Assembly (NCBI RefSeq): GCF_012927485.1
Contig: NZ_JABBPC010000012.1
Span: forward strand, 334,838-398,837
DNA: 64,000 bases
From: Polaromonas sp.
GTDB taxonomy: Bacteria; Pseudomonadota; Gammaproteobacteria; Burkholderiales; Burkholderiaceae_C
Direction: 5' to 3'
Numbering within the stretch: position 1 is the stretch's first letter; each line of letters starts with the position of its first letter. Below, piece by piece: positions 1 through 8,696 of this stretch. Below the pieces are notes generated by a model, which was not told the DNA's origin, did not search any database, and was given only the letters and a program-made list of their open reading frames with translations. The position numbers were made by a program, and so were the translations under genes.

Positions 1-1068
1 GGCGTGGCCGGCTCTGGCAAAACGATGATCCTGGGCTACCGCGCCGAATACCTGGCCAAGGCCCACACCGCCGCAAGCAAACCCATCCTGATTCTTTGCT
101 ACAACGAGCCGCTGGCCGTCAAGCTGGATTCGGTGATGGAAGCCAAGGGACTGGCCGACCGGGTGCATGCTCGGCATTTTCATAAATGGTGCCGCGACCA
201 ACTGGTGGCCTTTGGGCAAACACTACCTGCGCAAAACATGCCAGTGGACACAAAGATGGCGGACATGGTTCAGCGCGTCATCCACGGCGTGGACCGCAAG
301 CAAATCCCCAGCGGCCAATACCAGGCAGTGCTGATCGACGAAGGCCACGACTTTGCGCCCGAGTGGCTAAAACTCGTCACGCAAATGGTGGACCCGACGA
401 CCAACAGCCTGCTGGTGTTGTACGACGATGCGCAGAGCATTTATGAGCGCAGCCGCAGCAAACAGTTCAGCTTCAAAAGCGTGGGCATTCAGGCGCAAGG
501 CCGCACCACGATTTTGAAAATTAACTACCGCAACACCCGGCAGATCCTGCAAACCGCCAGCCTGATTGCAGCCGACCTGCTCACCGCCGACGACAAAGAC
601 GACGACGGCATTCCGCTGATCAAACCCATCAGCTGCGGGCGCGATGGGGAAGCGCCGCTGATCATCCGTTTGCCGAATCTGCGCGCTGAAGCGACCAAGA
701 TTTCCGACCTGCTGAACGCCGCGCATCAGGAGGGCCACGCGTGGGGCGACATGGCGGTACTGTGCCGACACCACCACGAGATGGATGAATGCGCCCAGGC
801 CCTGAGCCGCTCGCAACTGCCGTTCGAAGTGCGCGCCAGATCCGGCAGCTTTCACCCGCATGACGACACCATCAAGGTGATGACCATGCACGCCAGCAAA
901 GGGCTGGAGTTTCCGTTGGTGGCGTTGATGGGCGTGGGGCAGATGCCTGCTGCGGGGGAGGACGAGCGGGATGAGGCACGGCTGTTTTATGTCGGGGCGA
1001 CGAGGGCGACGCAGCGGTTGGTGATTGGGGCTAGTGGGGATGGGGGATTTGGGCGGAGGTTGGGATGA
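1..1068 (+). CDS. Superfamily I (UvrD/NERD-type) DNA helicase, 5' end outside window
   Basis: The reading frame is open from the first base, so the N-terminus is cut off by the window edge. The visible 355 residues begin at the Walker A loop (GVAGSGKT, residues 1-8), followed by a Walker B-like DEGH at about 113-116, motif V (TMHASKGLEF, about 295-304) and motif VI (YVGATRA, about 330-336). This is the full ATPase core of a UvrD-like 3'-5' helicase. The stretch RHFHKWCRD (about 58-66) is typical, from family knowledge, of helicases that carry a NERD or other nuclease-related domain in front, which would lie outside this window. It likely unwinds DNA in repair or phage defence. The two genes that follow carry possible nuclease motifs, which makes defence plausible but unproven. 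Confidence 0.85.
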   Translation, partial: GVAGSGKTMILGYRAEYLAKAHTAASKPILILCYNEPLAVKLDSVMEAKGLADRVHARHFHKWCRDQLVAFGQTLPAQNMPVDTKMADMVQRVIHGVDRKQIPSGQYQAVLIDEGHDFAPEWLKLVTQMVDPTTNSLLVLYDDAQSIYERSRSKQFSFKSVGIQAQGRTTILKINYRNTRQILQTASLIAADLLTADDKDDDGIPLIKPISCGRDGEAPLIIRLPNLRAEATKISDLLNAAHQEGHAWGDMAVLCRHHHEMDECAQALSRSQLPFEVRARSGSFHPHDDTIKVMTMHASKGLEFPLVALMGVGQMPAAGEDERDEARLFYVGATRATQRLVIGASGDGGFGRRLG

Positions 1069-1227
1069 CCGACCGCTACGCTTCGAGCCTGCCTCGACAA
1101 ACACGCTGTAGCGCAAGACCGCATGGATACACTGCCCAAGGTCAGTATTCATTCACCATGGCACAAGAACCGCAGGGGAAACATTGGCGCTCTCCGTTGG
1201 TGATGTCTGAGTTTTGAAGGAAGTTAT

Positions 1228-2583
1228 ATGGCACATGCGCAGAAGAAAGAAAAACCACCTTACTCTGGCTATTTTTTGACGTTTGAATTAGGGCGCATCA
1301 ACAAGATTAAAGAGAGCCTGTATTACCCAGGTGAGGCCTCCGAGTCATTTTCGGCCATGGACTGGACTTTCGAACGTCGAGAAATCGCATTTTTGTCATT
1401 GACACCCGGTGAAGTCTGCATAGACGCGGTTGTGCTCATGGAGCGCATGCACGGAACCGGTGGTACTGGCAAGCTAAAGATGCGAATGTGGGCACCGGTA
1501 ATGATCGAAAAATCGATTAATCCCGTTGAAATTGTTGATGCTTTTCCCGCTGCAGAGCGATTGTGTACTGCGGAGACATTTCGGCGCATACCGCATGACG
1601 AATGGTCCCGAGCCATAGATGCAATCAAGCGCCTGCGTCCTGTTGTGGCAGAGCTTTTAGATACTTTGATTGCGTTGCGTGCCGAGCAGAATCGCCTGAC
1701 AGGTAATGACACAAAAATCCTGCGACTGACCGAACAACGTGATGCGATTGGATTAGCATTTGACATCGCCTCATTGGATCGCAAAACCATTTTGCGTGAA
1801 GCGCACCTTGAGCGGGTCCAAAGTGCCCAGTCTGTTTTGGATCTCTTGGATCAAGAGCCGCAACAAGAACAAGATTTGATTAGAGACGACCAAAAAGTTT
1901 TCAAAGGACTTTTGTCCAAAGAGGATATGCGAAGTGCCCAATTTGATGGCCTTGGCGGACGCAAAGTGCGAGTACACGTCTACGACAAAAAACCCTTGGA
2001 AACTGTGCTTGGTATCGATCTACTGATCTATTTGGCGGACTACAAGTCGTACCTGCTGCTGCAATATAAGTGCATGGAGCCAAAAAGCGACGAGGAAGGA
2101 AGGACGTGGTCGTATTTGGTTGATCCACAGTTGCACAAACAAATTCAGGCAATGAACAACGCGGTCAATGCCTTCACCAGACTGCCTACCCCCTCGTCAC
2201 CGTCTATGGCGGACTGGCGATTGAGCAGCGAAGCTTTCTTTTTTAAATTCTGTGAGACGACTCGTCCTGATGCGCGCGACGACGCTTTGGTGGCGGGCAT
2301 TACATTGGGTCATTCGCACCTCAAGCAATTTCTTCAGCTACCCGATTCGCATGGAAAGGACGGCGGGCAACGCGTTGGTTACGGAAACTGCCCTAGGTAT
2401 CTGAACAACTCGCAATTTGTGGAGTTAGCGCGTGCAGGTTGGATTGGGTGTGACCAGCGAGGTTTTTCCTTAATTTCGCAAGTCATCACGGAAGGGCAGC
2501 GGGGAGGGAAGTCAGCAATGTTTGCCGTGATCGAAGGTAGCGGAGCCAAAACGTCTCAAGATAGAAGAAAGCGAATCAGGTAA
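1228..2583 (+). CDS. Uncharacterised 451-aa protein with possible QxK nuclease motif
   Basis: I do not recognise this family. The ATG at 1228 follows a strong ribosome-binding site (AAGGAAG, 1217-1223). The N-terminal third is a mixed alpha/beta region, residues about 130-225 are charged and helical (coiled-coil-like), and about 245-285 contain E258, GID262-264 and, after a hydrophobic strand (YLLL), QYK279-281. This D...QxK spacing resembles the Mrr-like branch of the PD-(D/E)XK nuclease fold, but the match is short and only suggestive. There is no signal peptide or membrane segment, so it is probably cytoplasmic. The gene is visibly richer in A and T than its neighbours, which suggests horizontal gain. 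It sits between a helicase and a DUF5655-like gene, only 7 bases before the latter. Confidence 0.75.
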   Translation: MAHAQKKEKPPYSGYFLTFELGRINKIKESLYYPGEASESFSAMDWTFERREIAFLSLTPGEVCIDAVVLMERMHGTGGTGKLKMRMWAPVMIEKSINPVEIVDAFPAAERLCTAETFRRIPHDEWSRAIDAIKRLRPVVAELLDTLIALRAEQNRLTGNDTKILRLTEQRDAIGLAFDIASLDRKTILREAHLERVQSAQSVLDLLDQEPQQEQDLIRDDQKVFKGLLSKEDMRSAQFDGLGGRKVRVHVYDKKPLETVLGIDLLIYLADYKSYLLLQYKCMEPKSDEEGRTWSYLVDPQLHKQIQAMNNAVNAFTRLPTPSSPSMADWRLSSEAFFFKFCETTRPDARDDALVAGITLGHSHLKQFLQLPDSHGKDGGQRVGYGNCPRYLNNSQFVELARAGWIGCDQRGFSLISQVITEGQRGGKSAMFAVIEGSGAKTSQDRRKRIR

Positions 2584-2590
2584 TTAACCC

Positions 2591-3583
2591 ATGAGCGACA
2601 TCAAACTTTTCCGTCTTACTGCAGGCAACGCCACCGAACTGCAAGGCAGTGCTTCCGACCTAGAAAAACCCCTACAAACACTGATCGAGGCCAACCTGGG
2701 GCCGCTGCTCAACATCCGGTTTCTGGCCGGCGAGCACTCCACCGGCAAAACCCACGGAGGGCGCATTGATTCGCTGGGGCTGGACGAGAACGACTGCCCG
2801 GTGATTCTGGAATACAAGCGCTCGGTGGGCGAAAACGTTATCAACCAGGGCCTGTTTTATCTGGACTGGTTGATGGACCACCAAGCCGAGTTCAAGCTGC
2901 TGGTGCTTGACAAGTTGGGCGCAACCGCCGCCGATGCCATTGACTGGAGCGCACCGCGTGTGGTGTGTATCGCTGCAGACTTCACCAAGTACGACGGCCA
3001 CGCAGTGCAGCAGATTGGCCGCAACATTGAGCTGATTCGCTACCGCCGCTTTGGCGACGATTTGCTGCTGCTTGAGTCTGCCAACGCCGGGGGCGACACG
3101 ACGGCCAAAGTCACGCCCAACAAACAATCCAAGACTAAGCTAGCTGCCGCGCCTGCGGCGCTTCCAGGCGCGCCGTTAAACACGGCCCTCGTCAAACCCA
3201 CGGGGCCGGACAAGTCGTTCGCGGAGCTGTTGGCCGGTTTGTCAGAGCCCACACAGCAACTTTTGGCCTCGTTGGAGGATTACACACTCTCGCTCGGCGA
3301 CGATGTGCAGCGCAAAGAGTTGCGTCTGTACGCAGCCTTCAAGCGCCTGAAGAATTTTGCCACCGTGGTGCTGCATAAGAAGAATTGTCTGCAGCTGTTT
3401 CTGCATGTAGACCCTGCACCTGCCGTGGCGGTGCTACCAAACGCGCGCGATGTGACGCACATCGGGCATTGGGGCACGGGCAACCTGGAAGTAACCATCA
3501 GTACCATGGCCGATCTGGATGCGGCTAAGCCGTTCATCAACGCCGCGTACGAAGGGCGTGCAGTTACCAGTCTCGTTTTTTAG
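2591..3583 (+). CDS. DUF5655-type protein with PD-(D/E)XK-like N-terminal domain
   Basis: 330 residues. The N-terminal half contains GGRID (D60) followed by a hydrophobic strand and EYK (74-76), the D...ExK signature of the PD-(D/E)XK nuclease fold. The C-terminal third (about 215-328, FKRLKNFATVV and HIGHWGTGNLEV) resembles the DUF5655 / COG3586 domain often labelled 'predicted transport protein'. The stretch between is alanine- and proline-rich linker (about 165-205). The protein could be a restriction-like endonuclease or a DNA-end-binding factor; the 'transport' label has little support. It starts 7 bases after the preceding gene, so the two are probably co-transcribed. Its codon use is more GC-rich than that gene's. 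Confidence 0.75.
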   Translation: MSDIKLFRLTAGNATELQGSASDLEKPLQTLIEANLGPLLNIRFLAGEHSTGKTHGGRIDSLGLDENDCPVILEYKRSVGENVINQGLFYLDWLMDHQAEFKLLVLDKLGATAADAIDWSAPRVVCIAADFTKYDGHAVQQIGRNIELIRYRRFGDDLLLLESANAGGDTTAKVTPNKQSKTKLAAAPAALPGAPLNTALVKPTGPDKSFAELLAGLSEPTQQLLASLEDYTLSLGDDVQRKELRLYAAFKRLKNFATVVLHKKNCLQLFLHVDPAPAVAVLPNARDVTHIGHWGTGNLEVTISTMADLDAAKPFINAAYEGRAVTSLVF

Positions 3584-3614
3584 CTGGATATGTTGGTAAA
3601 AGGGAAAGGAAAGC

Positions 3615-4229
3615 ATGAGCATTGACGACCGCGACTACATGCGTGATCGACATTGCGCCTCCGCCATGGAGTCCCGACGATTCCGTACATCTGAGCAGCA
3701 TAAAACCCGTCAAGCAGAACAGCTGAAACAACGTTTTGCAAAGTACAGCGACTCGCCAAATCGGGTTGCTGTCACCAAGGCGGGTTGTAAACGCTTTGTG
3801 CTTATCTTGCTGGTGCTGGTCATGGGTGCCATGCTGTTTAAACGCGTGCCGCAAATTTCGGCGTATTTCCAATCCCGAGAAGCTAAAGCCCCATTCCCCA
3901 TGACCGGTGCGGTTCGCTGGTTTATCCCGGCACCGGCCAATGGAGTGAACGATATGGCACCTTTGACGATCACCGGGTTTGCTGAGGCGGGCCGCCATGC
4001 GGTGGTCAGGCTCGATACGTGGGAGGCCCATGCGCCCGTCGTCATGATCCCGATTCGCAGCGGTGAAACGGTCACGCTTCAGGTGCCGCTTGGGTGCTAT
4101 CGGATCAGCTATGCGCCAAACGCCTCATGGCAAGATGAATTCAGGTTGCAGGGAGAGGCGCGAGAAGGCATTGAGCCGATGGAGTTTTACCGCACGGACA
4201 ATCGGACATGGGGCACTTTATTGACCTGA
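3615..4229 (+). CDS. Hypothetical single-pass membrane protein
   Basis: 204 residues starting at an ATG with a good ribosome-binding site (AAAGGAAAG just upstream). The N-terminus begins MSIDDRDYMRDR, a short motif I associate with the N-terminus of assorted proteobacterial membrane-anchored proteins. A charged cytoplasmic segment of about 55 residues is followed by one hydrophobic segment (about 60-76, FVLILLVLVMGAMLF) and a C-terminal domain of about 120 residues predicted to lie outside the membrane. That domain is beta-rich, with a segment (MIPIRSGETVTLQVP) recalling small carbohydrate-binding-like or Ig-like folds. Function is unknown. It follows the putative nuclease gene by 31 bases, but this alone does not show a functional link. 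Confidence 0.65.
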   Translation: MSIDDRDYMRDRHCASAMESRRFRTSEQHKTRQAEQLKQRFAKYSDSPNRVAVTKAGCKRFVLILLVLVMGAMLFKRVPQISAYFQSREAKAPFPMTGAVRWFIPAPANGVNDMAPLTITGFAEAGRHAVVRLDTWEAHAPVVMIPIRSGETVTLQVPLGCYRISYAPNASWQDEFRLQGEAREGIEPMEFYRTDNRTWGTLLT

Positions 4230-4293
4230 ACGGGCACCTTAACGGCAACCTCAAAACGCGCCGGTCCAGTTTTTTCTGAAACAAATACTCAAA

Positions 4294-4769
4294 ATGTACA
4301 TCCGAACTTTCCGCAGTGGCGACGAAACTACGCTTCGCGCCATCTTCCACTCATCGGTGCATGCGTTGGCCCGCAAAAACTACACACTCGAGCAACTGGA
4401 TGCATGGGCGCCGCGCCAGTACGATGCGGCGCAGTGGGGCGAGCGGGTTCGCAGCAACCAACCGTTCATTGCCGAGATCGAGGGTCACATCGCGGCTTAT
4501 GCAGACCTTCAGCCGTCCGGCTATATCGACCATTTCTTTGTCGCGGGCGCGTATGCGGGTCGGGGTGTGGCAGGGCGCTGATGGTGCATATCCATCAGAC
4601 GGCCGCCATCCGTGGCATTGCCCGACTGTTCGCCGATGTCAGTCTTACCGCCGAGCCATTTTTTAGGAAGAGCGGCTTTGTGGTCGAGGCGCGTCAGCTG
4701 GTTGAGGTGCGTGGCGTCGTTCTGGCAAACGCGCGGATGTGCAAGGAACTGCCGGCTCATCACACTTGA
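4294..4769 (+). pseudogene. GNAT-family N-acetyltransferase, frameshifted
   Basis: Residues 1-95 from the ATG at 4294 read as the first part of a GNAT acetyltransferase (MYIRTFRSGDETTLRAIF, then HFFVAGAYAGRGVAGR), ending at a TGA at 4579-4581 inside the acetyl-CoA binding loop. The missing C-terminal part continues in another frame from about 4575 (ALMVHIHQTA, then FFRKSGFVV and a conserved-looking end) to the TGA at 4767-4769. A single missing base near 4573-4578 would restore one protein of about 158 residues, the usual size for this family. Either the gene is inactive or the window has a sequencing error at this spot. Both halves keep normal codon use, which favours a very recent event or an error. 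Confidence 0.75.
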
Positions 4770-5010
4770 TTTAATAGCTTCTCGAGCTGGCAGAAATCGT
4801 GCTGGAGACTAATTTTACTTTGGGTGTGGCGACTTTTCACCGTGCGCCGCAGGTGCTTCGACCTCAGGGCCTGAGAGGCGACAATCTACCATCAACACTC
4901 AAAGCAATTTCCGCGCTAGTGCCTCGTTGACGTAGGGCCAGACGGATACGGTGGTTCACCCGCTGATGAATGGCCAACACGCCACCATCACCAACATTAA
5001 GAGCTACAAC

Positions 5011-5262
5011 ATGACCCAAGACTTAAATCACAAGAACGCATTGAAGAAGATGGCGCTGTGCGATTCGTGCGCTGGCATCCAGCGCAACTGGCGCGGGGCG
5101 CCCGGCCATCCCGAACTGATGCAAGGCGTCAACCGCAAGGAACCGCGCAACCACGGTCAGGTCACCGTTACCAAGTACCGCTGTGAACGCTGCGGCACAC
5201 ATTGGGAGTACGAGAACGACAAGGTCAATCTCCACGCGGGTTGGTCGGTGGTGGGGCAATAG
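5011..5262 (+). CDS. Small zinc-ribbon protein, hypothetical
   Basis: 83 residues if started at the ATG at 5011 (MTQDLNHKNA); an in-frame GTG at 4951 would add 20 residues that look non-coding. Two cysteine pairs, CDSC near the N-terminus and CERC near residues 56-59, are spaced like a zinc ribbon, and the sequence between them is basic. The C-terminus is aromatic and charged (THWEYENDKVNLHAGW). It probably binds one zinc ion and might bind nucleic acid or a partner protein. No family is recognised with certainty and no strong ribosome-binding site is visible. It stands alone between the broken GNAT gene and the GST gene. Confidence 0.6.
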   Translation: MTQDLNHKNALKKMALCDSCAGIQRNWRGAPGHPELMQGVNRKEPRNHGQVTVTKYRCERCGTHWEYENDKVNLHAGWSVVGQ

Positions 5263-5392
5263 TCGGCGCGCACTCCCTGTTGGGCTCCTGACTCTGGCCT
5301 GCGCTGCCCCTCTGCGCAGCGAGTCAATCGCTTTTTAGCCAAAATGGCGGCCTTTGGGCACGCACCGCCCGTTTCCATTTCAAGGAACCGCC

Positions 5393-6097
5393 ATGACCGA
5401 TCTCTCCGAATTCCCCATCACCCACAAATGGCCGGCTCAGCATCCCGACCGGCTGCAGCTCTATGCCCTGACCACACCCAACGGTGTCAAGGTGTCGATC
5501 ATGCTGGAAGAGACCGGCCTGCCGTACGAGCCGCATCTGGTCAGCTTCGAGCACCACGACCAGCTGTCGCCAGAATTCCTCTCCCTCAATCCGAACAACA
5601 AAATCCCGGCCATTCTCGACCCCAACGGGCCGGACGGCCAGCCGCTGGCGCTGTTCGAATCCGGCGCGATCCTGCTCTACCTGGCGGACAAAACCGGCCA
5701 ATGCATTCCGCAGGATGCGGCGCAGCGTTACGAGACGATCCAGTGGTTGATGTTCCAGATGGGCGGCATCGGCCCGATGTTTGGCCAGTTGGGCTTCTTT
5801 CACAAGTTCGCCGGCAAAGATTATGAGGACAAGCGCCCGCGTGATCGCTACGTGGCAGAGTGCAAGCGCTTGCTGGCGGTGCTGGACCAGCGACTTGCAA
5901 ACCGCGCCTGGATCATGGGCGAGCGCTACACCATAGCGGATATCGCCACCTTTCCCTGGGTGCGCGGGCTGCTCGAGTTTTACGCGGCGGGTGATCTGGT
6001 GGGCATTCAAAATTTTCCGAACGTCACGCGGGTACTGACGGCGTTTCTGGCACGCCCGGCGGTGGTGCGGGGGCTTGGGATTCCAGCGGGGGCTTGA
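5393..6097 (+). CDS. Glutathione S-transferase, Nu class (YfcG/YghU-like)
   Basis: 234 residues from the ATG at 5393, which has AAGGA 8 bases upstream. The N-terminal thioredoxin-like domain carries TTPNGVKVS; the Thr-Pro-Asn triad is characteristic of the Nu-class enzymes YfcG and YghU, which have disulfide-bond reductase and peroxidase activity with glutathione. ESGAILLYL provides the Glu-Ser pair that holds the glutathione gamma-glutamyl group. The C-terminal all-helical domain includes the usual YTIADIATFPWV motif. It is cytoplasmic and stands as a single gene. Substrate specificity cannot be read from the sequence. Confidence 0.88.
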   Translation: MTDLSEFPITHKWPAQHPDRLQLYALTTPNGVKVSIMLEETGLPYEPHLVSFEHHDQLSPEFLSLNPNNKIPAILDPNGPDGQPLALFESGAILLYLADKTGQCIPQDAAQRYETIQWLMFQMGGIGPMFGQLGFFHKFAGKDYEDKRPRDRYVAECKRLLAVLDQRLANRAWIMGERYTIADIATFPWVRGLLEFYAAGDLVGIQNFPNVTRVLTAFLARPAVVRGLGIPAGA

Positions 6098-6232
6098 TCC
6101 GCCGGACCCACCGTCGAGTTGAACCGCTGCCGCGCCCAACCTCCACCAGCAGTTGATTAAGCCTTGGCGCAGCCGTGGTTGCCGGACAGCGCCATTTATG
6201 ATGCCTGTCACGCCTTCTGACAAAAACCTCGT

Positions 6233-6958
6233 ATGCCTCAATCTTCTGCACGTTCCAGCTTCATGGCTGGTGTTCGCGATACCGTTCCCATGCTGGTGGG
6301 AGCCGCGCCCTTCGGCATGATTTTTGGTGCTTTGGTAGGCACCACAGCGCTGGCGGCGTGGCAAGGCCAGTTGATGTCGCTCAGTGTGTTTGCCGGCTCC
6401 AGCCAGTTCATTGCCCTCGGGCTCATGGCAGGGCTGGCCGGAACGCTGGTGATCTGGTTTGCGACCTTCATCGTCAACCTGCGTCACATGCTGTACGCGG
6501 CGGCCCTTTTGCCGCACGTGGGCCATCTGCCGCCGCGCTGGCGCTGGCTGCTGGGCTTTTTGTTGACCGACGAAACCTTTGCGGTAGTGGACAGCTACTA
6601 CCGCCAGCATCCTCAGGCGCGTTTGGGGCATTGGTACTTTTTGGGCTCTGGTTTGTCCATGTATGCGAACTGGCAGTGCTGGACTCTGGTGGGGCTGTTG
6701 TTTGGTGCGGTGTTCCCGCAGTTGCAGACACTCGGTCTGGACTTTGCGATGGTGGTGACGTTCATTTCCATCGTGGTGCCGCAATTGCTGCGCTTGCCCC
6801 ACTTGGCGGCGGCTCTGGCGGCGGGCAGCGTGGCGTATGGGCTGAACGACCTGCCTTTCAAGCTGGGCCTGTTGGCCGCCATTGTGGTCGGCGTCGCCAT
6901 CGGCATGCTGCTGACCCAATGGCGCCTGCACAAGTCAATGCCCGGGAGTGTGACATGA
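6233..6958 (+). CDS. azlC: AzlC-family branched-chain amino acid exporter, large subunit
   Basis: 241 residues, strongly hydrophobic with about 7 predicted membrane segments. Signature stretches are VPMLVGAAPFGMIFGAL near the N-terminus and FAGSSQFIALGLM at about 53-65, followed by NLRHMLYAA. AzlC works with the small partner AzlD to export branched-chain amino acids or analogues across the inner membrane, as known from Bacillus AzlCD and the related BrnFE and YgaZH. The stop codon overlaps the azlD start (ATGA), consistent with translational coupling. The start at 6233 lacks a clear ribosome-binding site; the ATG at 6263 is a shorter alternative. Confidence 0.9.
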   Translation: MPQSSARSSFMAGVRDTVPMLVGAAPFGMIFGALVGTTALAAWQGQLMSLSVFAGSSQFIALGLMAGLAGTLVIWFATFIVNLRHMLYAAALLPHVGHLPPRWRWLLGFLLTDETFAVVDSYYRQHPQARLGHWYFLGSGLSMYANWQCWTLVGLLFGAVFPQLQTLGLDFAMVVTFISIVVPQLLRLPHLAAALAAGSVAYGLNDLPFKLGLLAAIVVGVAIGMLLTQWRLHKSMPGSVT

Positions 6959-7275
6959 GCGCCACCGTGACGATCCTGGGCATGGCCCTGATCACGTTTG
7001 TGATCAAGGCGCTGGTGTTCATTCTGGGTGACCGGGTGAGGTTTGCGCCGACCCTGAAGCTGGCCCTGAGTTTTGTGCCTGTGACGGTGCTGACCGCGAT
7101 CATTGTGCCGATGGTGTTGGCGCCGCATGGCCGGGGTCCGGAGTTGAGCTGGCACAACCCGCAACTGGTGGCGGCTCTCTTTTCGGTGGTGCTGTGCGCC
7201 CTAACCCGGCATCAGCTGCTGACCATCCTGAGCGGGCTACTGGTATTTTTCGGCTGGCAATATTGGGTCGGCTGA
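6955..7275 (+). CDS. azlD: AzlD-family branched-chain amino acid exporter, small subunit
   Basis: 106 residues with four predicted membrane segments (ILGMALITFVIKALVF, LALSFVPVTVLTAIIVP, LVAALFSVVLCALT and LTILSGLLVFFGW). It starts inside the azlC stop codon (ATGA overlap), so the two are made together. The R-x-x-P and SFVPVTVLTA motifs between segments 1 and 2 are typical of AzlD, which forms the exporter with AzlC. No regulator (AzlB/Lrp-type) is adjacent. Confidence 0.88.
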   Translation: MSATVTILGMALITFVIKALVFILGDRVRFAPTLKLALSFVPVTVLTAIIVPMVLAPHGRGPELSWHNPQLVAALFSVVLCALTRHQLLTILSGLLVFFGWQYWVG

Positions 7276-7590
7276 AGCCCGCGAATTCACGCAACGTCCT
7301 GATTCGATAGCTGGCTGCCCCTATGGGCCAGGCACTACAGCCTGTTTAACTAATTTTGCAAATCTGGCGTTTCGGTCATGCCGGCGCATGGGGGACCCGA
7401 TTCGGGGTAGGAGCGGTCTTTCGGATGCTTAAGCCGAGTTCGCCCGACGCGCGGGGGCTCGGCAATACCCGCGGCCTGGGCAAAGAATCCGCCATCGTCA
7501 TACACTGATTGTGCGGTCAGGCGCTTGCGCAGTCAGCGCCTCTACATCCGCCTCACACCCCCATTCACTTTGTTAAATAAAGGAAACGTC
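7276..7590. other. Non-coding gap between azlD and the alcohol dehydrogenase gene
   Basis: 315 bases. I see no coding signal, tRNA-like element or strong terminator. The last 30 bases hold an AT-richer leader and the ribosome-binding site AAAGGA of the dehydrogenase gene. The promoter of that gene probably lies here but no convincing -35/-10 pair stands out. Confidence 0.6.
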
Positions 7591-8643
7591 ATGCTCCCAT
7601 CTGTTGGCTATGCTGCCCAAACGGCGCAGACTCCTCTGACCCCCTACAGTTTCGAACGGCGCGAGCCGGGTCCGCACGATGTGCAGATAGAGATCATGTA
7701 TTGCGGCGTCTGCCATTCCGATTTGCACACGGTGCGCGATGAATGGCACAACACGGTTTATCCGGTGGTGCCAGGGCATGAAATTATTGGCCGTGTGACC
7801 CAGGTCGGCGAGCATGTTAAAAAATTCAAGGTCGGGCAAATCGCTGGCGTCGGCTGCATGGTCGACTCCTGCCAGACCTGCCCAAGCTGCGCCGAAGGAC
7901 TGGAGCAATATTGCGAAGTCGGTTTCGTCGGCACCTACAACGGCGAGGAAAAACAGACCGGCGGCATGACTTACGGCGGCTACGCAAACAACATCGTTGT
8001 GAACGAAAAATTCGTGCTTCGGGTATCAGAGAAACTTGATCCTGCGGCAGCGGCGCCCTTGCTCTGCGCCGGCATTACAACCTACTCACCGCTGCGCCAC
8101 TGGAAAGTTGGCAAAGGCCAAAAGGTCGGTATCGTCGGGTTGGGCGGGCTGGGCCATATGGGCGTCAAGATTGCGCATGCGATGGGCGCCCATGTGGTTT
8201 TGTTTACAACCTCGCCGGACAAGAAGGAAGATGCGCTGCGCCTGGGTGCCGATGAGGTGGTAATTTCCAAAGACGCTGACCAAATGGCGCAGCATCTGAA
8301 CAGTTTTGATTTCATCCTCAACACGGTCGCCGCGCCGCACAACCTGGACGCGTTTCTGGTCTTGCTCAAACGCGAAGGCACGATGACCCTGGTGGGCGCG
8401 CCCGCCACGCCGCATCCGTCCCCGCAAGTATTCAACCTGATCCTCAAGCGTCGCCATCTGGCGGGCTCGCTGATCGGCGGCATTCAGGAAACGCAGGAAA
8501 TGCTGGATTTTTGCGCCGAGCATGGAATTACTTCTGACATTGAACTGATCAAAATTCAGGACATCAATACAGCCTACGAGCGCATGCTCAAAAGCGATGT
8601 GAAATACCGCTTTGTCATCGACATGGCGTCGCTTCAGTCATAA
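7591..8643 (+). CDS. Zinc-dependent NAD(P)H alcohol dehydrogenase, YahK/AdhC type
   Basis: 350 residues from the ATG at 7591 (AAAGGA 7 bases upstream). It is a medium-chain dehydrogenase: catalytic zinc site in CGVCHSDLHTVRDEW (about 37-51) and PGHE (about 67-70), structural zinc cysteines in a C-x2-C-x2-C-x7-C arrangement (CQTCPSC...C, about 95-110), and the nucleotide-binding loop GLGGLGHMG at about 179-187. Length and N-terminal pattern are close to E. coli YahK, an NADPH-preferring aldehyde reductase with broad range. It probably reduces aldehydes to alcohols in the cytoplasm. It stands alone and is followed by a long non-coding stretch. Confidence 0.88.
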   Translation: MLPSVGYAAQTAQTPLTPYSFERREPGPHDVQIEIMYCGVCHSDLHTVRDEWHNTVYPVVPGHEIIGRVTQVGEHVKKFKVGQIAGVGCMVDSCQTCPSCAEGLEQYCEVGFVGTYNGEEKQTGGMTYGGYANNIVVNEKFVLRVSEKLDPAAAAPLLCAGITTYSPLRHWKVGKGQKVGIVGLGGLGHMGVKIAHAMGAHVVLFTTSPDKKEDALRLGADEVVISKDADQMAQHLNSFDFILNTVAAPHNLDAFLVLLKREGTMTLVGAPATPHPSPQVFNLILKRRHLAGSLIGGIQETQEMLDFCAEHGITSDIELIKIQDINTAYERMLKSDVKYRFVIDMASLQS

Positions 8644-8696
8644 AGCTGCAGACTGCGCAGTTGACATTTACGTTGACGCGCGCAGCGCGCACTCCC

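Noticed and set aside
5324..6931. 535-codon open frame on the minus strand across the GST and azlC genes
   Set aside because: Rich in His, Gln and Arg, with no recognisable motif, and opposite to two well-supported genes.
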